64,000 nt of DNA from Cheilinus undulatus (Eukaryota; Chordata; Actinopteri; Labriformes; Labridae): positions 48,436,874 to 48,500,873 of the forward strand of contig NC_054868.1 of NCBI RefSeq assembly GCF_018320785.1. The letters run 5' to 3'. The notes under the pieces were generated by a model. The model searched no databases. It was given only the letters and a program-made list of their open reading frames with translations, and had not been told where the DNA came from. A program made the position numbers and the translations under genes. Positions 23,828 through 35,830 of this stretch are shown one piece after another. Position 1 is the first letter of the stretch; every line of letters begins with the position of its first letter.

Positions 23828-26010
23828 AATAATGTGGATGAGTAGACTGAACTAAACTATTTGGAAAGTAGTGTCAGACTTCATGATAAGCCTTGGTGTG
23901 CACAAACATCAGGATACCAGAAAATAAAGCAGAAGAAACCGAGACAATTTTATTGGAAAAAAGATTAAATAATTGTGAAAAATGTTAAATTGGCATATAT
24001 AGGTTCAATATTGACAAGAATGTAGTGAAAAGTGATTAAAAGAGGGAAATATTGGGATAAAAGTGGCAAAATGAGTTACAGACATGCAAAAATGGGTAGA
24101 AAAGGGTGAAAAGTTGTTAAAAAGAGGCAAAAAAATTCAATTCAATTCAATTCAAAACTTTATTACAGACTCTAAGTCCAGAGAATAAAAAAGAACAAAA
24201 ACAAAACAATACAAAACACATAAAAAGGACAGAACAATACATGCATGTTACTGTAATGGCACAATAAGTTAATGAATCAGATTCAATATAAGCACAAAAA
24301 ATAAAATTACACTAAAAACAGGCATCTGTACCAGTGTTTCCATAGTGGTGACATGCATTTTAACAACACTATGTACGAGCAAGAATGTTTGCTTGTGCAT
24401 AAATCTTACAGCATTGTCTGTAGATATCATCATCATCATCCATCATTTCATCTGTGATAAAATGTCCAAGATATTTAACTTTACTACAGACCTCAAGACT
24501 ACTGTTAGACAGTTTAAAGACAGGAAAGTTCAACATCTGATCCTCTCAGTTAACAGAGGCAAAAATAGGCAAAAACAATTTGAAAATTGAAAAGAAATTT
24601 GGTAACAGAGGAAAAAGTGGCAAAAAATGAGAGAAAACATTTGTAAAAAGAGGATAAAAACTATTTAGGTTAAAATAGCACGAATAAATTATTTCATCAT
24701 CAGGGCCCAAATGACAAAAAGTGGCAAAAAAGATTCAAACGTGGCAGAAATGGGCAGAAAAAAGTGTGAAAATGGGTACAAAATGGATTCAAAAAGGTAA
24801 TAAAAAAAATAGTGAAAACTGTCAAAAATTGCTTAAAAGCTCTAATATAGGGTTCAAAAGGAAAAAGGGGCAGGAAAACCAGTGAGAAGGTGTCAAACTA
24901 TGTAAAAAAAGGGTTAAATGTGGCAAAAATGGGTCACAAGAGACAAATATGGGAGAAAATGGTTAAAAACAGGGTAAAAGAGGCAAAGGGGGAAGAAAAA
25001 TGTAAGAAAAGGGGTCAAAGAGCAATGGGATAAAAGTGGAAGAAAATTGGTATGATATCAAAAATATGTTAGAGAGGCAAAACTTAGGATGAAAGTGGCA
25101 AATGGGTAACAAAATGCTCAAAGGGTTAAAAAAATGGGTCGGAAATGCTGAAAAGTGTGGTTAAAAATTGGCAAGAATAGCAAACATAGCCAGATTAAGT
25201 AGAAAAGTGTGTTATAAAAGGTGGCCAAAATGATTTCAAAGTGGAAAAAATGGGATAACAGTGGAAAAAGTGGCAAAAAGAGTGGAAACAGTGTTGAAAA
25301 GGGTTTTAAGATTGCATGAAAGGGTTGAAAGTAGCAAGAATTTGATTGAAAAGGGGGTCAAAGGTTTCTAAGTGTGCCCAAAATGAGTTAAAACTGGCAT
25401 GAAATTGGTTAAATATGGCAAAATTGTTTTTTAAAATGGCAAAAGTTGGGCAAAAAGTATCAAAACATGTTAAGAGAGGCAAAAATGGGTGGAGAGTGCT
25501 GAAATGGACCGGGAAATGTGATGAAAAGGGTTTTAAAGGTGGCATGAATAAATATTTTCGACATTAAAACCCAATAAAACCTCGGCACACCTCTCAGCTC
25601 CAAAATGATGTAGCTATTATAAAGGATGCCAGAACTTTGTTTCCTAAACAGAATTAAAAAGAGGTTAAAAGTGGAAAAAAGACGTGAAAAAGGTGGTGAG
25701 ATGAGATTTTGAAAGTTGCAGAAATGGTTTAAAAGGGGCAAAATGGGTTAACTAAAGGCAAAAACCGGCAGAAAAAATAGTGAGGGGTTACAAGTGGCCA
25801 GCATGGGTTTAAAGTGGCAAAAATGGGCACGGCAGATGTGGTTAGAATTGAACAAATAGGCATAAAAAGTGGTGCAAAGAGGTTAAAAGTTGCAAAAATA
25901 GGTCAACAGTGGGTGAAAGGTGGCAAAAATGACCCACAGTGGCAAATAATGGTTAAGAGTGGTAAAAATGGGCCATGGTGGCAAAAACTTGCAGAAAAGG
26001 TGGTGATCAT
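23828..26010 (+). repeat. Long free-standing A-tract minisatellite with shared leader
   Basis: A leader (taatgtggatga, ctatttggaaagtagtgt, catcaggataccagaaaa) matches the one at 10118-10200. About 2 kb of degenerate gtggcaaaaatgggt/aaaagtggtgaaa units follow. It is interrupted by a retroelement tail at 24129-24560 and a non-repetitive patch at 25555-25660. No terminal inverted repeats found. Confidence 0.75.
24129..24560 (-). mobile_element. Probable LINE 3' end (minus strand)
   Basis: Starts with a short ttcaa pentamer array (attcaattcaattcaattc) followed by aaaactttatt. On the minus strand this gives a 3' end reading aataaagttttgaattgaat, a common form of LINE tail. No reverse transcriptase frame is visible, so this is a 5'-truncated copy. 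Family not assigned. Confidence 0.45.
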
Positions 26011-26307
26011 GGTGGCGGAATGATTAAACTGGTGCTGTGTTTTAAGAGTTAGACGCTACATGATGCTTGCCAGACTTTCCTATCAGGCTTTTGTTTGCAA
26101 AATACATCAAATCAAGGATGTTAGGCTACGCCCTGCAGGATCTGTTCAAGTAAGGTCTTTCTGTGCAGACTGTGGGGAGGATTCAGATTAAACATGAAGA
26201 AAAGTGACTACTGACACTGTTAAACAGTAGTTTGATTCCTCTCCAAAGTCAGTCAATCTTTATTTGCAAAGTGCTAATCATAGTTGTCTGGAGACACTGG
26301 TCTAGAC

Positions 26308-27216
26308 CAGTGGTTCCCAAAGTAGGGGGTCATGAGACAGTGAAGAAGGTTGGTGAGGCTTTCTATAAAACAAAGTGAAATTTCATATGATTTAAAATCA
26401 GAAATTGTATCTTTTATTTTACAAAATATTGTTAAAGTTAGTTCAAATTAAAATCAAAATGCAGTTACTGTTAACCTTGCAAAGCAGATGGATACTCCCG
26501 TTTCCGTGTTTCTCACTGGCGAATCCATCTAGCAAAGCTGCTGTCTGAACTGTTTGGGCCCGGTAAGAAAGTGACAGGACCAATCAGTGACGAGGGGCAG
26601 TACTTTCAGGCATGGTGGAGTCGTAACTTCAGCAGGCAGTGACAAGAGGCTGGTGCAACATTGGGGGAAGACATTAGCATAGATGCTGCTAAAATGTAAG
26701 TTTTATCAGAACTTGACAACATTTCTTTGTTAAAAGAAGAAAAAAGAACAGCAATGAGTTGTTTTCTTTTGAAAAACAACAAAAGTCAAGTACTGACATG
26801 TCTACAGTGGTCATGGTTTGTGGCGTTATGCAGTTCTCTATAGTTTACTCCCTCGGTAGGGGTGCAAGCAAGCAGCTCGATAGCAGCTACGTCACATGTT
26901 TTGTTGCTCTGATTGGCCCACAAAGATGTGACAGACAGAACGTTCATCCAATCAAACTCCAAGTTTTTTTTTTCAAAGCCTCTGCCCTCGGCCCTTTTCC
27001 AAACGCTGTGTATGAGAGGTTTTCCAGATGGATATGTGAAACAAATCCATCTGGCGTGTCAGGTTAGGTTACTGTGATATTTGTGCAAAATGCAAGTTTT
27101 GCCTGTAATGCTTTGTGCAATATCGTGCGCTTCATGCGCCTCAAGGGAAGACGGAGTCCCTCATCTCTGATGCTGTTCTTTGTGGGGTCATGGGCTGAAA
27201 AGTTTGGGAACACCTG
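26308..27216. mobile_element. hAT-like element (outer of a nested pair)
   Basis: Starts cagtggttcccaaagtaggg and ends gtttgggaacacctg. A perfect 8-base duplication gtctagac flanks it (26300-26307, 27217-27224). It is interrupted by the element at 26472-27067. The neighbour on its right begins immediately after the duplication with another hAT-type end (27225). Confidence 0.88.
26472..27067. mobile_element. Inner hAT-like MITE (taacctt...aggtta family), copy 1
   Basis: Starts taaccttgcaaagcagatgg and ends ccatctggcgtgtcaggtta. Perfect 8-base flanks gttactgt (26464-26471, 27068-27075). A related copy is at 29602-30136, and a lone reversed end lies at 36701-36719. No transposase. Confidence 0.85.
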
Positions 27217-27224
27217 GTCTAGAC

Positions 27225-27440
27225 CAGTGAGTCTCAACTGGTGGGTTGGGACCCAAAAGTGGGCTGCAGAGCTGTTTTTAGTGGATTGCCTGGAAAAAAC
27301 TGGGGTCAAAGTATAGACATATGCTTTATTTATTCTATTTTCCATGATAACAAGTTTATTTTTCTAAAGTTTTCTATGGATATAAACATTATTAACTCAT
27401 TTTCTGAGGGGAAAACCTTTTTTCCTTATTTTGATGTATT
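27225..27440. mobile_element. Single hAT-type end
   Basis: cagtgagtctcaactggtgg and gggacccaaaagtgggctgc are a hAT/Charlie-type terminus. The matching right end was not found; the element is probably truncated by the retroelement-like fragment that follows. Confidence 0.5.
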
Positions 27441-27444
27441 CCCA

Positions 27445-27737
27445 GTTGTCATTGGGGGAGAGGCAGGGTACACTCCTGACTGGTCGCCGGTCAATCGCAG
27501 GGCTGACATAGAGACAAACAATCAGGCACGCCCACACTCACACCTACAGCCAGTTTTAGAGTCACCATTTAACCTGATGAGCATGTTTTTGGTGGTCGGA
27601 GGAAGCAGTAGTACCCGTAGAGAACCCATGCATGCACGGGGAGAACATGCAAACTCCGCGCCCTGACTAGGAAGTGAACCAGGGACCTTCTTGCTGTGAG
27701 GCAACAGTGCTAACCCCAGTGCCGCTGTGCAGCCCCT
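27445..27737. repeat. Dispersed fish repeat fragment (gggagaacatgcaaactcc type)
   Basis: Contains gactggtcgccggtcaatcg, ttagagtcaccatttaacct and ggggagaacatgcaaactcc. This order is familiar from many fish introns and is usually regarded as a retroelement fragment. Open frames across it are incidental. Family not assigned. Confidence 0.6.
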
Positions 27738-27740
27738 GAC

Positions 27741-28442
27741 TTATCCATAATGATTCCAAAGGAGGGAGCCTGATGACTTGAAGGCTCTACCTCCCATACT
27801 TTGCACAATGCTACATAAGATTCCTGGTCTTTTTTTTATCATACTTCCTGATTTATGTAAAACCTCCTTACTGTGGAAATAATCAGGTAAATGCAGTCAA
27901 ATCAAGTAGTTAGAATTGATTTCACTTTTAGGTGAGATTTTCTTTTAAACGGGTTGATTTTCCAAAATCTGCATTTTTTCCTGCTGAGAGTTTTTCATTG
28001 AGTAACACTAAAGAAATGAAGCTTTTCACAGTTTCTTCTCAAGTGTGCCATCTGTTCAGACAGTTCAGTCATCTTGTGAAATATCAGTTTGCACAAGGTT
28101 CAGCAGGAAGAGTTCAATGCTTCAATGCTGGTTGAATTAGTTTCTATTTGTTATACAGAGGCGGCTGGTATCAGATAGAGTTCCCTGGTACCCTTATGTT
28201 TCTGCAAAGCATATTTCCTTGTTATAGGAAAATCAAGAGACAAGATACATCATGAATACATCGCCTAAGAAAAAGCTTGTAAAATTAGAATCCGCTCTCT
28301 TGTCAAACCTTTTGTCTGTTGTTAATCTTTTACTATATGAATGTTTGATATCTAAATGTGTCACACTAAAGTTCTTGTAAAGCAGGAGTCACTATAAATG
28401 ATCAGGAATTAGTTTTGTCAACATAAAGATGTGCGAATACTC
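27741..28442. other. No feature recognised
   Basis: AT-rich single-copy-looking DNA without open frames, terminal repeats or arrays. Confidence 0.4.
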
Positions 28443-29601
28443 ATGCCACTTGGGGCTGTCACGATATCAGATTTTCACTTCACAATTATCGTGGGCTAAA
28501 AATGTCCCAATAACGATATTATCACGATATCAGTAAAAATGTACATAATAATGAGACAATTAATCAAATTTGTCTTCAACTTTATTTATGTTGTGTTCCC
28601 TCCTTTGGCAGATGGATACACTCAAAACACCTGTCTAAGGAGGTACTGCAGCTGTTGTGTCATTGCAGAGGGTCATATTTCTTAAAAAATGCAGGAATAT
28701 TAATAGTGAGGGTTTTATTTATTCTGTAGCATGTGCTTTTAAGCTTTTCAAAGTAAAAAAAACATCTGATTTGGGTTTTTTTCAGTTTGGTAACGAGAAT
28801 GAAATTTCCATGTTGTGATCAGCAGGGTCAATCTGTTTATCAAAATCCAAGATAGTTTTTTTTACATTCATCAGTTATCAGAGATAACGTACTTTCATCA
28901 GAGTTAAAGATTCTGAGCTTTTGAGTAAACATTAGGGGCATAGACCCCACAAGCCACCCCATGGCTCCACCTCTGACTAATAAACTTATCCACCACACAA
29001 GATGTACATTATCATAATGCCAAAATCTACTAAAAGAACTGAGTTAGATGGCTGCGTTGGGATCAGGTCTGAATTTAATTTTTGCTTGCACTAAAACTGT
29101 TTAAGTTAGTAAACAGAGCACAGTGTAATTTCTGTAAATGCACACAGAAGCTTTAGCGCTGCAGACAGTATCAGGATCTCCACTGCTCTGATGCGCGTCA
29201 TGACGCACAGGAAGGGACACTGGCACAGAGATTCTGAGCCAACATTCTGTTATTTGAGGGGAAATTCCGTCTATCCATAAAAATTGGCCCCTTTCATAAA
29301 GCGTTTAATTTACCGACAAGAACAGGAACAGAAAGGGGCAAACAGTAAAAACGAACTCCCACACAGAGCTGAAATATTCCCACACACGGCTTAAATAACA
29401 AAGGATGTAGTCTGTAAATATCACCCTGATGTTACTCTTATCAATATTGCCCAGTAGTTAGTCCAGGCTGTCAGCTGCCGATGTTTTTGGAGTGTTATAG
29501 CTGACGAGGATGTGAGACTTCTTTTTCGTGCTTCATTCACTGAGAAGACTTGGTTTAGAACAGTGAAAAACCTTATTTGTCAAGGGCAGTGTTTAAGTGA
29601 A

Positions 29602-30136
29602 CTAACCTTGCAAAGCAGATGGACACGCCCATTTACTTGTTTTGCACTGGCAAATCCATCTTGTTAAACACCCATCTGAAACGTTTGGGCCTGATTAGAA
29701 AGTGACAGGACCAATCAGCGACGAGGTACAGCACTTTCAGGTGCAGCTGGTGCAGTTATGGAGGAAGAGATTAGCGTGGATGCTGCTAAAGCACCAGTTT
29801 TATCAGAACTTGACAACATTTCTTTGTTAAAAGAAGAACAAAGAACAGCAGTGAGTTGTTTTCTTTTGAAAAACGACAAAAGTCGAGTACTTACATGTCT
29901 ATAGTCGCCATGTTTCGCATTATTCCTTAGTAGCTGCGCATGCGCAGCTCAATAACTGCTACGTCACGTGTTTTGTTGCTCTTATTGGCCCGTAGAGATG
30001 TGATTGACAGAACATTCAAACATTCATCCAATCACATTCCGAGTTTTTTTCAAATCCTCTGCCTTTTCTCAAACGTTTCCTGTTGAAGCTTTCCCAGATG
30101 GATGTGTGAAACACATCCATCTGACGTGTCAGGTTA
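29602..30136. mobile_element. hAT-like MITE (taacctt...aggtta family), copy 2
   Basis: Collinear with 26472-27067: taaccttgcaaagcagatgg at the start, ccatctgacgtgtcaggtta at the end. It has its own perfect duplication taagtgaa (29594-29601, 30137-30144). Inserted into the element at 28451-30895. Confidence 0.85.
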
Positions 30137-30637
30137 TAAGTGAATGCAGTATCACAATTTCTTACACTGAACGCAGCTTCTGTCATTCTGTGCATTAAGT
30201 GGATGGTCAGACTTTAGGAGGAACTGGACACGCATGTTGCGCGTGCAGGTGAGAGAGAGGGATGACACACACCGCACCAGCAGGTGTTAATGATCAGGAA
30301 ATCAGGGGGAACGGGCAGGTAGGGTGTTAGCTGTCCGACGCAGGACTCTATCTCTACATCCTGTCCGTTAAGAGCTGTGTGAACGAGGAAAAAGAAAACT
30401 TGTTTTCTCTAAATGTCTTGCTGAAGTCCCAGTGTGCGTGTGCGGGGGGCGGGCATGGAGAGAGAGAGAGAGCGCGAAATGAGGCTGGAGGGTTTCACAA
30501 ACGAGGGGTGAAGAGGTTAGAGGAGAGCAGGAGTTGATGATCTGTTACATTGATGGGCTTATTAAAAATGTTCAGGGCTCGTGACGGCGCTGGAGTGGCA
30601 CTGGATCATTTACACTATATTATCATATGCACATTTT

Positions 30638-30809
30638 TTTTTTTTTTTTAAATTTATTTTTGGCCTTTATTTGATAGGACAGTGGATAGAGTCGGAAACA
30701 GGGAAGAGAGCGGGGAGAGACATGCAGGAAATAGTGCCACGGGCCGGATTCAAACCACGGTTGCCTGCGTACATGGCGTGCGCCTTAACCACTCGACTAC
30801 CGGCGCGCC
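30638..30809 (-). mobile_element. tRNA-derived SINE (minus strand) with target-site duplication
   Basis: On the minus strand the 5' head is tRNA-like: A box tagtcgagtggttaagg (around 30790) and B box ggtttgaatcc (around 30753). A body with gcatgtctctccccgc and caaataaaggccaaaa follows, then a poly(A) tail (poly(T) at 30638 on the + strand). A 16-base duplication atcatatgcacatttt flanks it (30622-30637, 30810-30825), the mark of LINE-assisted retroposition. Not a tRNA gene. Confidence 0.9.
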
Positions 30810-30903
30810 ATCATATGCACATTTTAACACGATATTAAAATTATATTTTTTAATACCACAGTTATCGTTAATACCGGTATACCGCGACAACCCTAATGCC
30901 ACT

Positions 30904-32250
30904 CAGCCAAGGCTACAAAATTATAAGAAAATATCCCTGGGCTTAGAGGCTGCAAGATTAACAGTCTCAATGCCACAGTCTGTCTTTCAGATCCTGGCTC
31001 CAAAGTGACTTCTAAGTAATTCCAGTTCTTTGAGGAGTCAGATATGAGCAGCATGGCAGAGCTGGAGAGGTTCCAATGGGAAAAACAGGCAAACAGCCTG
31101 AGAAAACAATTCATCAGTCAACAACAGTTAATCAGCCTTTCAGACTTCCTTTGTACAGCGCCAGTTCTTAACCAAAGAGATCTTTAGATAAATAGGCAAA
31201 TAGGTGAGGTAGAGGCTGCACCCTTTAATAAGTTAATATAATCAACAGTAATCCATCATGACGTCTGCTCAAAAGAACATTAAACAAAGTTACAGCAGGG
31301 AAAATGTCCCTTTACTAAGCATGAACCCAGAGCAGAGGTAGACTCATGTTTGACAGCAGTCAAATAATGTTGTCGTGTTCGGGTTTTAAAGGGATAAAGC
31401 AGAAAGAGAAGAGGAAGATGCAGAGAGCAAGAAAATAAGCAGGGCAACAGCTATAATAAATACGTCCAACTTCCATTGTCTTGGATGTGGCTATAACGTT
31501 AGTAATGATGGAGAAGAGGTTGTAATAATAAGCATGTTTCATAGAAGACTGAACATCCTAGCATTAGCATTAGCCGCTAATGTGACAATGACATGGAGAG
31601 GAATGATGTTGGTAATCATAGCAGTTAAAGCAGGGCTGCTCACAGATTCACTTTAGCATTTTTTTTCATACTACTTTAGTTGGTGGCCTGTCTGTGTGTC
31701 TGTTCATCTGTATTGATTTGCTCACCACACCGTTGCTCCAATTGTCCTTGATGCTTCTCAGAAGACTTCTTAGGTATACTGGTTCAAAACTGGTTCCATA
31801 AGAAAATCAGAAATATTTTTATAATCTCATGGGATGAGAATACAAACGTGTAATAGAGGCAGTGAGGAGGTAGTGGAGGTGTGACAGTCAAGAGAAACAT
31901 GTCTGCCAAAACGATGGCCTTGCCGTGCATGGAGGAAAATTTGGAGAAACAAAATGAAGACAGCTTGTTCTGACCACCAGTCATCACTCTGAGCTGATCA
32001 GAAACAATTGGTGTCGATGTCATGCTCTGATCTCAGAATTCTCTCTATAGTTCCACCTTCAAGGGTCTCCATGTTTGTAGTTTACATCCCACACACAAGG
32101 CCACCCATAAGGGGACAATTTTCTGGGGCACTGCCAAAATGGGGGCCCATGGAGGTCAGAAAACTCATGGCCCTTTGTAAAGTTAAGCTGTGATGAAAAA
32201 AAAATCACCTGAATTATAACCACTCTTATCAAAGCAACAAAACTGAACCT
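30904..32250. other. Spacer without recognised gene
   Basis: Includes a short agcattagcattagccgcta repeat near 31560. I see no conserved coding frame or terminal repeats. Confidence 0.4.
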
Positions 32251-32294
32251 TATTTATTTATGCTGTACAACGTGGCAACGTGGCAGCATAGCAA

Positions 32295-32780
32295 GGCCAC
32301 GGTGTGCACAAATGTCAGGATGCAGGATGCAAGTAGAAGAAACCAAGGGCAAAGAATAGGATAATTGTGCAACAAACAAACAAAAAAACCCAAAAACATA
32401 AAAATGGATGAAAAGTGAAAGAAAAAGGTTAAAATATTTTGAAAAAGGCATAAATAGACATTAAGCAGCAAATAGGTATTGTGGCAAAAAAGAAGTGGCA
32501 TTGATTGGAAAAAGTGTCAAAAAAAACTGCACAATGTGAAAAGGTGGCAAAAGTAGGTTATAATTAGCAGAAAAGCAGCTTAAATGGGAGTTAAGTTGCA
32601 AAACAATGGGCAAAAAGAGTCAAATATGGGCAAAAAGTGAAAAGAAATGGCAAAGAAGGTGGCAAAGAAGGGGAAAGAATGGGATAAAAGTTGCAGAAAA
32701 GTTGCAAAAAATGGCAAAAATGGACCGAAATGGCAAAAAGGGGCAAACATTGGGTAAGGTGGCAAAAAAGTGGCCTTCAG
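32295..32780 (+). repeat. A-tract minisatellite with leader
   Basis: A leader resembling those at 10118 and 23828 (ggtgtgcacaaatgtcagga, agaagaaacc) is followed by gtggcaaaa, gggcaaaaag and aatggcaaag words over about 400 bases. Confidence 0.7.
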
Positions 32781-33063
32781 CACATGGTCTAAGACTATGC
32801 TTACATGCCTAAATTCATAGGTTACTGCATGTGGTTAGTTACTTGTTTTAATGAGCAACTGAGTAGGTATACTTAATAAAGTGATCAGTGAGTCTATTTT
32901 GAGCATTTTTGCATGCTAATGTTAGCTTTTCAAACAAATAGTGGAGGCTGAAGTTCCAGAGGTTTTACACTGACTATTCAAACCTCTAACGCCCAAAACA
33001 CACCAGCCCCATCCAACGTGCATCCCAACGGATGCACACGGTCTAACCTGACACACCACAGAT

Positions 33064-35255
33064 CAGTGGTACTCAACCTTATTCTACCAAAGAGCCACAT
33101 TGTCTAGAAAAAATTTTAACGAGAGCCACAATCCAAACCTGAAATGTAAGGTAGATAATAGATAAGTTAATCTGTAGTTGAAATGAAATAAATCTGTGGA
33201 TTGGTGGATAATTATGAGATTAAATGGTATGCAAATGTCTACATAGTGTCAGAAGAACTAATCTGTCACTGATAATGAGCATATTTATTTTAATTATCAC
33301 TGACATCAGGCTAAAAACTTGTATCTCATTTTTCATTATTTTAATTTGTTTTTATAAATCATATTTATATCATTTTATAAATTATAAACTTTTCATTCCC
33401 TGAAAAGTGATCATTTTGGAGATACCAATCTTTGGCCCAACACCAGCGTTCTAAAAATTCCACCTGGCCTAAAGATGCTTTAAGATATTAGAATGTGCTG
33501 AGTTTGAGCTCTGAGAGGCTTTTCAAAGAAAATGATGAATGATGCTTGGATATTTGGGTATTTATATCTCACATTGGGGCATTTACTGTAGTGCTGTGGC
33601 TTTATTAACATAAAAGAGATGCTTTCTAATTTTTTTCCACTCAATATTAATTCTTTAGTTAAAGGGGGAGGGGCTTCATTTTGGTCTTTGCCCTGGGCCT
33701 CCAAATGACTAAAACCAGCTCTGCCTTACACCTGCAGCTCTCCAGACACATCGTTTCACTCTGCTTTATTTTGGAGCTTTGGTTTTATATTTCTGCTCTT
33801 TAAAGAATTTTAACAATGATCATTATTGCATTAAAGATCAAATAAAACACCCACGTTTGGACAACTTTCACTAGATATTAGATATGACGTTATCTCCATG
33901 TGTGATCCTGTGAGTTATGCTCTTTGATGACGCGCATCGGCGTACTTGTCATAAGATATGGATGTGGGAGAGCATCGGCAGGATGTGGCTGGAGAAAAAG
34001 TTAAAACGAGGAAATGGGAAGCTTCAGTTTGAACATAAGACAGCAGACCTCAATACAGAGGTTGCGCTGGACTTTTTTGTTGTCCGTGAGTCCTTTAAAA
34101 TCCCGCTGGATCCATCCTGACACAGAGCTTCATACAGCACACACTCATGCGTCATAGCGCTGAGACAAGCTGGAGAGATGGAGAACAACTTTTTAATTCT
34201 GTCTCTGTTATGACCTGTGAGTAGGCCACAAACGTATGCCTTTGTCTGTTAGATTTCCATGACTGATATCATGGAAACTACGGTGTTAAAGTGAGGTTTC
34301 AGAGAGAGAGAGAGAGAGAGAGAGGGTGGGGGTGAGCGAGCAAGAGAATAAAGCAACAGATGCTGATCTGAATCATCATTCACCCATCTCTCTGATATAT
34401 ATCCATGGTTGATATCCACATGATAAATGAGCAAACTTCAGTGTTTAAAGTGAGGTTTCAGTGGAGAGCAAGCGAGGTGGAAGCAGCGGGAACTGTTTTG
34501 ATTCATTGGTCACCTTGGACACATACGAAATTTTGCATAAAATTGAACCTGTTACGAAAAGAAAAACGGGAAATAAAACAATGTCGGCATGAGTGTGTAG
34601 ACATGATTAGAACAACATGAAACGGGCTCACTGTGCAAAGGCCTCTGCATGCCTACCTGTGTAGAGATGCGCTTTCATTAATCTACGATGTCGACGTCAG
34701 TGAGAGAGCCCACTAGGTACAAGATTTTTAATAGATTAAATAACATCCTTGATAGTCCATGTGTGCAAAATGGAAAAGATGCATCTGTCTGCGTATGTGC
34801 GCTGAGATTTAGGCTCATCCTCATCATTCCAGTTCGTCAAAATGATGGACAGCCTTCAAAATTCTCGTCATCCTTCAAAAAAATCCATCAGTGGCGGAGA
34901 ATATTCAGTTAACGTGACCTCTGCCCCAATGAATGAGCTTACTGAAGACGCACCACCTGCGGACCTCCTCTGCACTCTTCTCTTACACACGCTTCTCCGT
35001 CGAGCGCATCCGACAGTATATGGATGATATATGGATTTAAAATAATAATCATTTAAATTTGGAAGTTAAAGCCTGTGTTCTTCGTGTGGGAAGCAGATTT
35101 ATTGATGTGACTTACCATGAATCTTTACTGATGACAGTGTTTACCTTCGTGTTGTTAGTTAAAGTTTTTTTTTTTTTCAAGTAAGCCTTAAAAGAGCCAC
35201 AACTGGTCACTAAAGAGCCACATGCGGCTCGCAAGCCGCGGATTAAGTATCACTG
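33064..35255. mobile_element. Long hAT-like element of the agagccacat family, without A-tract core
   Basis: Starts cagtggtactcaacctt with aaagagccacattgtc and ends with an agagccacatgcggctcg palindrome and agtatcactg. Flanks ccacagat (33056-33063) and ccatagat (35256-35263) match at seven of eight. It has the same ends as 11700-12616 and 22850-23737, but its 2.1-kb interior is ordinary sequence. That interior includes a (GA)n run near 34303-34324 and a repeated gtgaggtttcag segment (34291, 34450). No transposase recognised. Confidence 0.78.
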
Positions 35256-35394
35256 CCATAGATCAATTGCGTGGATATTTTCACATTAATCCGGGAAGCC
35301 CCCATAGAAAGTGTTTGGGAAGAGCAGGACTTTTCAAAAAAATTATCAAAAGGTGATTGAAGGATATCCTGTCTGTCATGCATGATGGGCCATT

Positions 35395-35830
35395 CAGAGT
35401 GACCCTGACTCTGCCAAGACAAGCTTTTGGTGTGGCACACTGCCCTTGTGTTAAAAAGATATGTGGACCAGTTCTGATTAAAGTGACGCTTCCCCACATT
35501 CCAAGCTATCTTTCCTGTCATCAAAAGCTTTCAATGTTGCTCTCTGCCTTTGTTTTATTAAAGAAATGCTCAGTTCTGACAAAACCACCATGTGGCCAAG
35601 TCCAAGCTAGTCATCAATTAGCAGCGATGGTATACAACCACTCACACAACAACTAAGCCCTTCCCTCTGTAACTCTGACAAACTCATGCCAAAGCAGGTC
35701 GGCATCACGAAAAGCTGTTAGTGTTGTTTTTGTTCTTTATTTCATACAGAAACATGGTCCAAGTCTGATAAAACTGTTGCTACGTTGTCATGTGTTACAA
35801 CAAGAGTGTAATGTTTTTAGTGTCTGTCTC
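35395..35830 (+). repeat. Degenerate long-unit repeat, locus 1 (about three units)
   Basis: Units contain an agctttcagtgttg-like word followed by ttgttttattaaagaaatg and cagttctgacaaaac. Anchors are near 35421, 35526 and 35710. A second locus at 40472-40960 has three anchors with about 190-base spacing. Confidence 0.55.

Larger units (their letters stand above)
28451..30895. mobile_element. Large hAT-like element (ctgtcacgatatc ends) carrying two nested insertions
   Basis: Starts tggggctgtcacgatatc and ends accgcgacaacccta; termini are imperfect inverted repeats. A perfect 8-base duplication atgccact flanks it (28443-28450, 30896-30903). Two younger elements sit inside it: a MITE at 29602-30136 and a SINE at 30638-30809. 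The interior has GC-richer stretches, but I could not identify a transposase. Confidence 0.82.

Noticed and set aside
30740-30809. A minus-strand tRNA gene
   Set aside because: A and B boxes are present, but the body, poly(A) tail and target duplication show a SINE; the cloverleaf is incomplete.
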